Shown: positions 7,414-15,297 of the stretch, piece after piece
Layout of the letters: each line of letters starts with the position of its first letter
Numbering within the stretch: position 1 is the stretch's first letter
Made by a program: the position numbers and the translations under genes
Notes under the pieces: generated by a model
Told to the model about the DNA's origin: nothing
What the model saw: the letters and a program-made list of their open reading frames with translations, nothing else
Databases searched by the model: none
DNA from: JAUVXY01 sp964392345
GTDB lineage: Bacteria; Actinomycetota; Humimicrobiia; Humimicrobiales; Humimicrobiaceae
Reading direction: 5' to 3'
Length of the DNA: 18,955 nucleotides
Assembly: GCA_964392345.1 (NCBI GenBank)
Contig: CAYMPQ010000031.1
Location: 1 to 18,955, forward strand

Positions 7414-10400
7414 TTAAATAAAATCAATTATATCATCTATATATTTTAAGACTACGCTTAAGTTTATATTCTCATTCATTTTTATAAATATCTCTCTACA
7501 TTTTGATTTGTAGATTAAGTTTCTATTTCTTTTATTTATTTTGACAGCATTTTCCTTTGATATATTTATTTTTTTTATAGTAATTCCTTTACCTTTTACA
7601 AAAATAAGTTTTTCTATTTTGGCTTTCTTTAGCATATACTTTATTTTAGCTATATAAATGAGGTTATCTACAACAAAAGGAACCTTTCCATATCTTTCTT
7701 TTATGTCTTCGCATATCTTGTTTATATCCTCAAGATTATTTGCGTTTCCCAATATTTTATATATATTTATTCTATCTTTTTCATTCCTTATATAATTTTT
7801 TGGGATATAGGCACTTACCGGCAGCTCTATTTGAACGTTTATATCTTCTTCTACTTCATTCCCTTTAAGTTTCTCTATTTCTTCTTTCATAATCTGACAA
7901 TACATGTCAAATCCAACACTGTCTATGTGGCCGTGCTGGCGTGGGCCAAGCAGTTCACCTGCTCCCCTTATTTCCAAATCCCTCATTGCAATTCTGTGCC
8001 CTGAACCAAGTTCTGTGTACTCTGTTAAAGTTTTGAGCCTGCTAAATGCATTGATGCTTAAATCTTCTTTACTTGGGTAAAATAAGTATGCATAAGCTTT
8101 CTCAGAAGACCTTCCTACTCTGCCTCTTAATTGATACAATTGCGAAAGCCCAAATTTATGCGAATCTATGACTATCAATGTATTAACACTGCCAATATCC
8201 ATTCCGGATTCTATAATGGAAGTCGTCAGCAATATATCATACTTTTTATTTATAAAACCTTCCATTGTCCTCTCTATGGTCCTACCTTCCATCTGTCCAT
8301 GCGTTAGCGCAATTTTGGCATCAGGAACTATTGCCTGAAGCTTTTGTCTCTCATTTTCTATACCTGCTACCCTATTATAAACATAGTATACCTGTCCGCC
8401 CCTTGTCAGCTCTCTTTCTATAGCCATCTTTATAATTAGATCATCTTTTTTGCCAACATATGTTTTTATTGGATATCTGCCTTCCGGATGAGTTTTGATT
8501 ATTACCGTTTCCCTGAGCCCGGTCATCGATAAATAAAGAGTTCTTGGTATCGGGGTAGCAGTTAAGGTTACCGCATCCACTTCTTTCTTCAGTAACTTTA
8601 GTTTCTCTTTACTGTTGACGCCAAATCTTTGTTCTTCGTCTACAATTATAAGTCCCAGATCCTTTGGCTCAATATCATTTTGAAGGATACGATGAGTTCC
8701 AATCAACATATCAATTTTTCCCTCTTTAAAATCTTCCACTATTCTTTTCTGCTCCTTTTTAGCCACAAACCTGCTTAACGCCTCCACTATAACAGGGTAA
8801 TCTTTATACCTTTGTCCGAAATTACGATAATGCTGCTCAGCAAGGATTGTCGTAGGTGCCAGCATTAAAACCTGTTTTCCGTTCTCAATAGCCTTAAAGG
8901 CTGCCCTTATTGCAACTTCCGTTTTCCCAAATCCCACATCCCCACACACCAGTACATCCATCGGTTTTGGTTTTTCCATAGATTTTTTTACATATTCTAT
9001 AGCTTTTATCTGATCTTCTGTTTCCCTGAAAGGGAAAAGATCTTCTATCTCTTTCTGCCATGGACTGTCCTCAGGAAATGCAAAACCTTTTGTAGATTGC
9101 CTTTCTGCATATAATTTGGCAAGGTCAATTGCCAAATTATGAACAGAATTTCTAACTCTCCTTTTAAGATTATTCCACTGTTTTGAATCAAGAGGAGTAA
9201 TTTTTGGTTCTTTATCTCCAATATATTTATGTATCCTGTCTGCCTGCCATGTAGGAATGTAGAGTTTGTCGCCACCTGCATATTCAACAAGAAAATATTC
9301 TCTTTTATGCCCGTTGACTTGTTTTGAAATAATGTCTGTATACTTGCCAATTCCATGATTTTTGTGAACTACATAATCTTCCGGGCTAAATTCCTCAAAA
9401 ATTTCAGGCAGGATAGCCTTCCCGTCATATTCTCCTGATAAGGCCTGCTCGTATATATCCAGTTCTCCATACAAAGAAATGCCTTTGGATACATATCCCT
9501 TGCAAATCTTAAGATTAAAAATATTGATAATCTTAGATTCAAGATCTCTAAAATCTAACTCTTTTTTCCCTCTTAAATCTTTGTAAGACACTGAGTTATC
9601 CAGAAGTATTTCTTCTATTTTCCTTCTTCTTTTTTCATTTTCCAACGAAATAACTACTTTGTTGCCGCTTTTTAAGTCTTTTTTCAAATTTTGCACAAAA
9701 ACAGCAGCATTTCCTGAGCTCCCTTTTTGGCTTTTTATCTCATCAAATATAAACTCATCTTTGCCTTCGCTGCTGCTCACAGGCAACATAAGATTTAATT
9801 TTAATTCAAACTTCTCTTTTTTAATAAAATCCTTGTCCAATATATAAGAGACGGCCAACTTTTTATTTTTTACGGTTAAGTCTTTCTCATTGATACTGTC
9901 AAATGATTTCTCTAATATATCAATATCGCTTCTTACCTTTAAATAAACTTCCAATGGGTCGCATATGACAATTCCAAAAACCCCAACGTATTCTTTTAGC
10001 AAGTCAGTCAAAGACAGCATCTTTTTATTATAATCTTCAGAATCATCATGCCTCAGATCAGTATATCCGGAACCATTACAACCTTGAGTGCAGTCTTCAA
10101 TCTTCCATGGATCTAAATTAGGGCAAATATTAATTTCATCCAATTTCCCTACTATATTCTGATCCGAGATATTGTAAGCCATTATTTTATCTATGCTGTC
10201 CCCAAAAAAATCAATTCTAACAGGATTATCCTTTGTTATATCAAAAATATCTAAAATTCCTCCTTTGACGCTAAACTCTCCCTTATCATAGACTTTATGC
10301 ACCCTTTCGTATCCTTTCTCAACAATACCCGAAATTAGGTTTTCTCTTTCATGCTCACATCCAACCTTAAGATTTACATCGTACAGCATTGGTATTTTTG

Positions 10401-10827
10401 ATTGAGGCATCAGATTTACTAAGGCGCTGCATGAAGAAATTATAAAAAAAGGTTTCTTATTTCTTTGAAACTCTACCAGCCTGCTTACTGCCCTGAGCCT
10501 GCGTGAGAGATTATCGCTGCCTGGTGTTTTATTTTTATAAAAAATACTGCTGCCAACACCTGGGTATCCGAGTATTTCTGCATTGTTAATAATATATCCC
10601 AGCTCTTTTGATAATTCTTCAGCTCTGTCAGCTGTTGAAGTTATTACTAAAACCGGAGCTTCAATAGAATCAAAAAATGCTCCTATTGCAAATGGCCATA
10701 TATTTTCATCTGCTGCAATGCTGTCCAGGTATTCACTGCTGACACTGGCAATTCTTGATCTGGTTTTTTTATAACTTTCTACAAATTTGCGCCACTGGTA
10801 TTCCTTTTTAAAATTTTCAAGAAACAT
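7414..10827 (-). CDS. mfd: Transcription-repair coupling factor Mfd
   Basis: ATP-dependent translocase that pushes stalled RNA polymerase off DNA and recruits UvrA for strand-specific repair. It has 1,137 residues from the ATG at 10827. The N-terminal third is the degenerate UvrB-like module, containing KGGILDIF and RIDFFGDSID. An RNA-polymerase-interacting CarD-like domain lies at about 480-540 (DYVVHKNHGIGKY, EYFLVEYAGGDKLYIP). The RecG-like motor has Walker A GDVGFGKTE at about 630-638, DEEQRFG near 730, TLTATPIPRTL and QLRGRVGR. The C-terminal D7 domain contains ELPVSAYIPKNYI. An upstream in-frame TTG at 10839 would add four residues. ATG 10827 is preferred because GGTGGGG lies just before it. 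It follows pth by about 160 bases and precedes the foldase gene by 39. No frameshift or missing motif was seen. Confidence 0.97.
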   Translation of the reverse strand: MFLENFKKEYQWRKFVESYKKTRSRIASVSSEYLDSIAADENIWPFAIGAFFDSIEAPVLVITSTADRAEELSKELGYIINNAEILGYPGVGSSIFYKNKTPGSDNLSRRLRAVSRLVEFQRNKKPFFIISSCSALVNLMPQSKIPMLYDVNLKVGCEHERENLISGIVEKGYERVHKVYDKGEFSVKGGILDIFDITKDNPVRIDFFGDSIDKIMAYNISDQNIVGKLDEINICPNLDPWKIEDCTQGCNGSGYTDLRHDDSEDYNKKMLSLTDLLKEYVGVFGIVICDPLEVYLKVRSDIDILEKSFDSINEKDLTVKNKKLAVSYILDKDFIKKEKFELKLNLMLPVSSSEGKDEFIFDEIKSQKGSSGNAAVFVQNLKKDLKSGNKVVISLENEKRRRKIEEILLDNSVSYKDLRGKKELDFRDLESKIINIFNLKICKGYVSKGISLYGELDIYEQALSGEYDGKAILPEIFEEFSPEDYVVHKNHGIGKYTDIISKQVNGHKREYFLVEYAGGDKLYIPTWQADRIHKYIGDKEPKITPLDSKQWNNLKRRVRNSVHNLAIDLAKLYAERQSTKGFAFPEDSPWQKEIEDLFPFRETEDQIKAIEYVKKSMEKPKPMDVLVCGDVGFGKTEVAIRAAFKAIENGKQVLMLAPTTILAEQHYRNFGQRYKDYPVIVEALSRFVAKKEQKRIVEDFKEGKIDMLIGTHRILQNDIEPKDLGLIIVDEEQRFGVNSKEKLKLLKKEVDAVTLTATPIPRTLYLSMTGLRETVIIKTHPEGRYPIKTYVGKKDDLIIKMAIERELTRGGQVYYVYNRVAGIENERQKLQAIVPDAKIALTHGQMEGRTIERTMEGFINKKYDILLTTSIIESGMDIGSVNTLIVIDSHKFGLSQLYQLRGRVGRSSEKAYAYLFYPSKEDLSINAFSRLKTLTEYTELGSGHRIAMRDLEIRGAGELLGPRQHGHIDSVGFDMYCQIMKEEIEKLKGNEVEEDINVQIELPVSAYIPKNYIRNEKDRINIYKILGNANNLEDINKICEDIKERYGKVPFVVDNLIYIAKIKYMLKKAKIEKLIFVKGKGITIKKINISKENAVKINKRNRNLIYKSKCREIFIKMNENINLSVVLKYIDDIIDFI

Positions 10828-10987
10828 TTTCCCCACCAAAGTACCAAAAATAAAGCAAGCACAATTACAAATTAAGAAATAGATAGAAAAATATAAAGTA
10901 AAAAATGGTAAAAATTATTTTTTGTAGGCGCACATTTTTTAGGTTACCAACAGTGAAAATAACGAAACAGATAGCGGCAGCAATTAC

Positions 10988-11545
10988 TCAGTTGTATTTA
11001 TTCATACAATACTCTATCCCATTTACTATATAATCTTTTACAGCATCTGCTGCTCCCTGAATACTGATTTCTGCTTCGCTGATTTCATTTCTTTTAAATT
11101 CCTCAAGAACATAGTCAGATGCATCTTTTCTGCCGGGAGGTCTGCCGACTCCAAATCTTAGCCTGTCAAAATCTGCATTTCCAAGGCACCTGACTATAGA
11201 CTCCAGTCCCTTGTGTCCGCCTGTTCCTCCGTTAACTTTGAACCTGATTTCCCCTAACTTGACATCTATGTCATCACTTATAACTAAAATAGAATCTATT
11301 TCATCTTTGAATAAATTATATGCCGAAGCCACTGCATTCCCACTGTTGTTCATAAAGGTTAGAGGCTTTAGCAACAGCAGCTTTTTTTCATTATAAGAAG
11401 ATTCTATTATAGAAGAACTGAATTTACGATACTCTTTTTTTCTATCTAAAGCTTCTGCAAATTTATCTATAACTAAAAAACCTATATTATGCCTTGTAAG
11501 CCTGTACTCTTCCCCAGGATTGCCAAGGCCGGCTATTAAAATCAT
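10988..11545 (-). CDS. pth: Peptidyl-tRNA hydrolase
   Basis: Releases tRNA from peptidyl-tRNA that drops off the ribosome; essential cytosolic enzyme. The 185-residue protein begins with AGLGNPGEEY (N9) and TRHNIGF with catalytic His19. It has LTFMNNSG in the substrate groove, VISDDIDVKLG with the supporting aspartate near residue 92, and GGTGGHKGLESI and RLRFGVGRPP. The length is typical. The ATG at 11545 gives the canonical N-terminus but has no good Shine-Dalgarno site. Pairing with rplY and mfd is the widespread Gram-positive order. The 90-base gap to rplY and the roughly 160-base gap to mfd contain no convincing hairpin terminator. Confidence 0.97.
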   Translation of the reverse strand: MILIAGLGNPGEEYRLTRHNIGFLVIDKFAEALDRKKEYRKFSSSIIESSYNEKKLLLLKPLTFMNNSGNAVASAYNLFKDEIDSILVISDDIDVKLGEIRFKVNGGTGGHKGLESIVRCLGNADFDRLRFGVGRPPGRKDASDYVLEEFKRNEISEAEISIQGAADAVKDYIVNGIEYCMNKYN

Positions 11546-11635
11546 ACTTGGTCATTAAAAATTGCTATTATTTTAATACTTCAAATTGTGCTTGATAAGT
11601 TTTTGCTTACCTGAAATTTTTTCGCCCTAAAAAAC

Positions 11636-12337
11636 TTACTTCTCCTCTTTCTTTTCTTTATCTTCCTTCTTTTCCTTACCAACTATTTCCGGTTCTTTTT
11701 CCTCTTCCTCAACTGCAGCTTCTTCCTCAACTACAGCTTCTTCCTCAACTTTCAGGTGAGTAGGGTGAATAATCGAAACTACAACTTCAGATGGATCACT
11801 TAAAATCTTAATATTTTCCCCAACTTCAATATCAGAAACTTTTGATACATCGCCCATCCCCATATTTATAACATCAAGCTCTATTTTTTCAGGAATATCC
11901 TTAGGCAAGCACGATATATGAAGCTCACGCATACCATGCTGCAGTACTCCCCCTTCTTCTTTTACTCCACTAGAGTTTTCTTCATTTATTATTACTATAG
12001 GAACAACAGTTTCCACTTCTTTCTCCATTTGTATCCTTAAGAAGTCTAAATGCACAAATTCTCTCGAAATTGGTGCTCTTTGGATGTCTTTTAGTAAAAC
12101 TGCCTCTTTTTTACTTTTTTTGTCCCCGTTTATTTTCATATCAAATACAAGGCTGGTTGTTCTTTTACCTTTTGATAACTCTTTAAATTTTTTTGCATCT
12201 ACTTTAATACAAACAGGGTTTTTACTTAAACCATATAGCACAGCAGGTATAAAACCTTCCCTCCTGAGCCTCCCTGCAGCATTTTTTTTCAGTTCATCAT
12301 TTTGCCTCATATCTACTTCTATAACCAAATTCTCCAT
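11636..12337 (-). CDS. rplY: Large ribosomal subunit protein bL25 (CTC form)
   Basis: Binds 5S rRNA in the large ribosomal subunit; the long form is the general stress protein CTC. The N-terminal L25 beta-barrel domain, about residues 1-95, includes LRREGFIPAVLYG and LLKDIQRAPISREFVHLDFLR. The C-terminal TL5/CTC domain covers about 96-190 (VPIVIINEENSSGVKEEGG, SCLPKDIPEKIELDV). The protein ends in a charged tail, about 198-233. This tail is first Glu/Val/Ala repeats and then Lys/Glu, and is encoded partly by an 18-base tandem repeat. The ATG at 12337 is preceded by AAGGTAGGTG about 12 bases upstream. It lies between prs and pth as in Bacillus and Mycobacterium. Confidence 0.96.
   Translation of the reverse strand: MENLVIEVDMRQNDELKKNAAGRLRREGFIPAVLYGLSKNPVCIKVDAKKFKELSKGKRTTSLVFDMKINGDKKSKKEAVLLKDIQRAPISREFVHLDFLRIQMEKEVETVVPIVIINEENSSGVKEEGGVLQHGMRELHISCLPKDIPEKIELDVINMGMGDVSKVSDIEVGENIKILSDPSEVVVSIIHPTHLKVEEEAVVEEEAAVEEEEKEPEIVGKEKKEDKEKKEEK
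11704..11750. repeat. 18-base tandem repeat in the rplY tail
   Basis: The unit CTTCCTCAACTRCAGCTT (plus-strand reading) occurs at 11704-11721 and 11722-11739, with a partial third copy at 11740-11750. It encodes the Val-Glu-Glu-Glu-Ala repeats of the L25 tail. The reading frame is kept because the unit is a multiple of three. Copy number could vary between strains without breaking the gene. Confidence 0.85.
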
Positions 12338-12372
12338 ATTATTTTACACCTACCTTATTTTGCTTCTTTAAA

Positions 12373-13341
12373 TTAAACAAGATTTTCCCCTTTAAATAAT
12401 TCACTTACAGATTTGCAATAATAGACTTTTTTTATAGTTTTTGCAAGTAAAGGAGCAATTGAAAGTACTTTTATTCTGTCAGGGTTATATTTTTTATTTA
12501 ACGGGATAGTGTCTACCACTATTATTTCCTCTGCCATTGAATTTTCCAGCACTTTAACAGCATCACCAGAAAAAATCGGATGGGTTGCCGCTACATAAAC
12601 TCTTTTTGCCTTATGCCTTTTTAGTATATTTATAGCTTCTACTATTGTACCGCCTGTATCTATCATATCATCAATTATTATAGCGTCTCTTCCCTCTACA
12701 TTTCCTACAAGATGTTCTACCTCTGCCATATTAGGAGCCGGCCTCCTCTTGTCAAGTATGGCAAGTGGAAAATGAAATTGCTTTGCAAATATACTTGCCC
12801 TTTTTACTCCGCCTACATCAGGACTCACTACCACTCCGTTTTTAATGTTTTTACTTTTAAAATATTTAGCTATTATGGGTATTGCCGTAACATGATCTAC
12901 TGGAACATCAAAAAACCCCTGAATTGTAGCAGCGTGAAGATCAGATACTATCATCCTGTCCATGCCAGCTACTGAGAGTAAGTCTGCAAACAATTTTGCT
13001 GTTATAGGTTCTCTTCCTTCAGATTTTTTATCCTGCCTTGCATATCCATAATGAGGTATTACAGCGTTTATCATTCCAGCCGAAGCTCTCTTTAAAGCAT
13101 CTATCATTATTAGCAATTCCACTATATTGGCGTTTACAGGTTTGCAGCAAGTTTGCACAACAAACACATCAGCACCCCTTACGCTCTCATCAAATCTTAT
13201 ATATATCTCACCATTTTTAAATTTAGTTCTTGTTACTTTGCCAACTTCTATCCCTAAATTTTTAGCAATTTTTTCTGTAAGCTCAGGATTTGATGAACCC
13301 GAAAAAATCATCATTCTCTTATTGTTTAGATAATTTTTCAT
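12373..13341 (-). CDS. prs: Ribose-phosphate pyrophosphokinase (PRPP synthetase)
   Basis: Makes 5-phosphoribosyl-1-diphosphate from ribose 5-phosphate and ATP for nucleotide, His and Trp synthesis. The 322-residue class I protein has FSGSSNPEL near the N-terminus, DESVRGADVFVVQ (51-63) and the catalytic flexible loop YGYARQDKKSEGREPITAKL (98-117). It also has the metal-binding DLHAATIQGFF (134-144), VVSPDVGGVKRA (171-182) and the PRPP loop DDMIDTGGT (224-232). The ATG at 13341 has AAGG three bases upstream. The gene begins 14 bases after glmU and ends 35 bases before rplY, so the three are probably one transcript. Confidence 0.97.
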   Translation of the reverse strand: MKNYLNNKRMMIFSGSSNPELTEKIAKNLGIEVGKVTRTKFKNGEIYIRFDESVRGADVFVVQTCCKPVNANIVELLIMIDALKRASAGMINAVIPHYGYARQDKKSEGREPITAKLFADLLSVAGMDRMIVSDLHAATIQGFFDVPVDHVTAIPIIAKYFKSKNIKNGVVVSPDVGGVKRASIFAKQFHFPLAILDKRRPAPNMAEVEHLVGNVEGRDAIIIDDMIDTGGTIVEAINILKRHKAKRVYVAATHPIFSGDAVKVLENSMAEEIIVVDTIPLNKKYNPDRIKVLSIAPLLAKTIKKVYYCKSVSELFKGENLV

Positions 13342-13355
13342 TTACCTTGCCCCCT

Positions 13356-14759
13356 TTACTCTTTCATTTCCTTCTTTTTTCTATACTTAACAGCACCGTC
13401 TTTAATATTTTTTTGGCTTCCGCGTTCTATGGCTAAACAATTTGATGGAACATCATCTGTAATAACTGACCCGGCAGCAACTACTGCTCCCTTTCCTATC
13501 CTGACTGGCGCTATAAGCATTGTATCCGAACCTATAAATACATTATCCTCTATAATAGTTTTATTTTTTCTGTATCCATCATAGTTAACTGTTACTGAAG
13601 AAGCGCCTACATTTACACCTGAGCCGATTTCAGTATCCCCTACGTAGCTTAGGTGCGGAACTTTGCTTCTGCTGTTAATTTTAGATTTTTTAACCTCACA
13701 AAATGCGCCTATCTTGACATTTTCGCCTGTTACAGTGTCAGGCCTTATATAACTATATGGCCCAATATTATTATTCTTGCCAATAACTGCATCAATTATA
13801 ACCGAAGAATTTACTTTGCTTCCAGACCCAACTTCCGTATCGGTTATCTGTGAAAATGGGCCTATAACACAATTGCTTCCAATTATGGATTTGCCCTTTA
13901 TAAAGCAAAAAGGTTCAACAACTGAATCCCTTCCTATCTTTACTGAACCCCCGATATAGCAGGAACCAGGATCTTTTATGGTAACCCCATTTTGCATCAT
14001 TTTTTCATTTATTGTACCCTGCATAACCTTTTCAACTTCAGAAAGCTGGATCCTGTCATTAATGCCCAGCGCTTCCTTGCTGTTGGAAATTTTGAGACAT
14101 GCTACCTTATTCCCATTCTCTACCATCTTTTCCACAATATCTGTTAAATAATATTCTTTCTGTGAATTTTTAGAGTCAATATTTTCTATATTCCCAAATA
14201 AAATTTTTTTATCAAAGCAGTACATGGAAGAGTTAACTTCATTTATCTTCTTCTCCGCATAAGTTGCATCTGCCTCTTCTACGATTTTTAAAATGTTCCC
14301 TTTCCTATCTTTAATTATCCTGCCATATCCTTTTGGATTAGAAGCAGCAGTCGTGAGGATGACAGCCGCACTACTTGTTTTAATTTTTCTATCCACTAAT
14401 TTTTTTAAAGAACCTGAAGTAATTAATGGACAATCACCAGGAAGCACAAGTATATCTTTTCCCAGGTCTTTACGGCACTCTTTCACAGCAAGCACTGCAT
14501 GGGCCGTGCCCAGTTGCTTCTTTTGATATACAGTTTCAATATCGGGGAAATTACTTTTCACATATTTATCTATAAGTTCTGACTTGTGACCAACTACTAC
14601 AAATACATTTTTGGGATTTATTTTATTTACGGAAGACAAGATGTAATACAAAATTGGCTGATAGCAAATGCTGTGAAGTGCTTTAGGAATTTCTGACTTT
14701 ATCCTCTTGCTCTTCCCGGCTGCCAATATTATTACGCTTAAATTTTTTGAATAACTCAT
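13356..14759 (-). CDS. glmU: Bifunctional GlmU: N-acetylglucosamine-1-phosphate uridyltransferase / glucosamine-1-phosphate acetyltransferase
   Basis: Makes UDP-GlcNAc, the precursor of peptidoglycan, in the last two steps. From the ATG at 14759 it has 467 residues. The N-terminal uridyltransferase carries LAAGKSKRIKSEIPKALH (12-29), a variant of the LAAGxGTRM signature, then QKKQLGTAHAV, LPGDCPLI and NSSMYCFD. The C-terminal left-handed beta-helix acetyltransferase has many hexapeptide repeats, the PHLSYVGD segment with the catalytic histidine, NYDGYRKNKTII and GSVITDDVP. The open frame reaches back to a TTG at 14795. I reject that start because it adds a hydrophobic stretch unlike the family. 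AGGA lies about 12 bases before the chosen ATG. Confidence 0.96.
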   Translation of the reverse strand: MSYSKNLSVIILAAGKSKRIKSEIPKALHSICYQPILYYILSSVNKINPKNVFVVVGHKSELIDKYVKSNFPDIETVYQKKQLGTAHAVLAVKECRKDLGKDILVLPGDCPLITSGSLKKLVDRKIKTSSAAVILTTAASNPKGYGRIIKDRKGNILKIVEEADATYAEKKINEVNSSMYCFDKKILFGNIENIDSKNSQKEYYLTDIVEKMVENGNKVACLKISNSKEALGINDRIQLSEVEKVMQGTINEKMMQNGVTIKDPGSCYIGGSVKIGRDSVVEPFCFIKGKSIIGSNCVIGPFSQITDTEVGSGSKVNSSVIIDAVIGKNNNIGPYSYIRPDTVTGENVKIGAFCEVKKSKINSRSKVPHLSYVGDTEIGSGVNVGASSVTVNYDGYRKNKTIIEDNVFIGSDTMLIAPVRIGKGAVVAAGSVITDDVPSNCLAIERGSQKNIKDGAVKYRKKKEMKE

Positions 14760-14797
14760 TTTAACAAACAATCCTACAAAGCAAAAAGAGAACAAAT

Positions 14798-14827
14798 ATT
14801 ACAACAGTTTTTAATTTATTACCATAA
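14798..14827 (-). promoter_or_regulatory. Weak candidate promoter for the glmU-prs-rplY transcript
   Basis: On the minus strand TTATGG (14822-14827) and an extended -10-like TGT-TGTAAT (TGTAAT at 14798-14803) are 18 bases apart. They sit in the gap between the frameshifted small gene and glmU. The -35 match is poor, so this is tentative. Confidence 0.25.
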
Positions 14828-14872
14828 GAAGACCTTAAAATTTTAACACAAAGCAGCATTTTTATCTAAAGG

Positions 14873-15174
14873 TTAATCAATAAAGTTTCCGCCAGCAATA
14901 TCCCTTGAGACAACGTTAAAATTTGACCCCAGATAGACAGTAATATATATCAGGTTATTACATTTTTTACCCAGTATCTCTTTCCTTAAAAAAATGCTGC
15001 ACCAGACGGGCCTTCTCCCTCATAAATTCTGGAAATATCACTGGTGCTTCTGGCTTTAACTTCGATTTCCTCTCCACATTTGCTGCACTTGACTTTAAAA
15101 GTTATAAAATTAGATTTACTGCCGCCGGCAGGCTCCGTAAAAATTTTTTTTAAGTTTTTTAAAAAGCTTCCCAT
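14873..15174 (-). pseudogene. Frameshifted small Cys-x2-Cys (zinc-ribbon-like) protein gene
   Basis: The gene opens at ATG 15174 with an excellent AGAAGGGA site seven bases upstream. Without a shift it gives 62 residues and stops at 14986-14988. The product begins MGSFLKNLKKIF, is basic, and contains CSKCGEEIEV, a likely metal-binding Cys-x2-Cys knuckle. It ends in GPSGAAFF and then TAA, inside a run of seven T (14988-14994). Re-reading one T (a -1 shift) opens the frame for 38 more sense codons, starting LRKEILGKKCNNLIY and ending AGGNFID, before a TAA at 14873-14875. The restored protein would have 100 residues. It resembles small uncharacterised bacterial proteins I recall that have the same GPSGAA-LRKE-GKKC run. 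Assembly error, real mutation and recoding are all possible. No function is known to me. Confidence 0.75.
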
Positions 15175-15210
15175 TCTAATTCCCTTCTTAGATCTTTTCG
15201 AATTCTTGCA

Positions 15211-15297
15211 TACAGATGTTCTCTGTTCTTTTGCATAAATCTTTGCATCATCTATTAAATCTTTATCTAGTGTTATATTTATTTTACTTTTACTAAT
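15211..15297 (-). pseudogene. Remnant of a ribbon-helix-helix antitoxin-like gene
   Basis: This frame encodes SKSKINITLDKDLIDDAKIY followed by AKEQRTSV. It looks like the N-terminus of small ribbon-helix-helix/DUF6364-type antitoxins: a DNA-binding beta strand INITLD, then the first helix. Where a start methionine is expected there is ATT. After TSV the frame runs into Cys/Lys/Ser-rich sequence that is really the Shine-Dalgarno leader of the small gene downstream, so the second helix and toxin-binding tail are missing. An upstream TTG at 15327 keeps the frame open only by running through the end of the M20 gene. No toxin gene is adjacent. I treat it as a truncated, inactive relic. Confidence 0.55.

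Noticed and set aside
9045..9356. Long alternative open frame on the same strand inside mfd
   Set aside because: It lies wholly within the helicase coding region, has no recognisable domain, and mfd is intact there.
10840..10987. Gap between pth and mfd examined for a terminator, small RNA or riboswitch
   Set aside because: AT-rich with no GC-rich hairpin plus T-run, no conserved aptamer-like motif and only weak promoter-like hexamers; nothing supportable.
11546..11635. TTTTTTagggcgAAAAAA stem after rplY as an intrinsic terminator
   Set aside because: The stem is purely A/T with a short loop and no T-run after it on the transcript, so it is too weak to call.
12712..12975. Plus-strand open frames inside prs, glmU, pyk and others
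   Set aside because: They are mirror shadows of strongly conserved minus-strand genes, with no start signals or recognisable proteins.
14760..14795. Hydrophobic N-terminal extension of GlmU from TTG 14795
   Set aside because: GlmU is cytosolic and normally begins a few residues before the LAAG motif; ATG 14759 gives that start.
14853..15000. Eleven-base inverted repeat GCAGCATTTTT (14853-14863) / AAAAATGCTGC (14990-15000) around the frameshift site
   Set aside because: A third similar string occurs in rplY near 12,270, and matches of this length are expected by chance in AT-rich DNA; it is not good evidence for a recoding structure.
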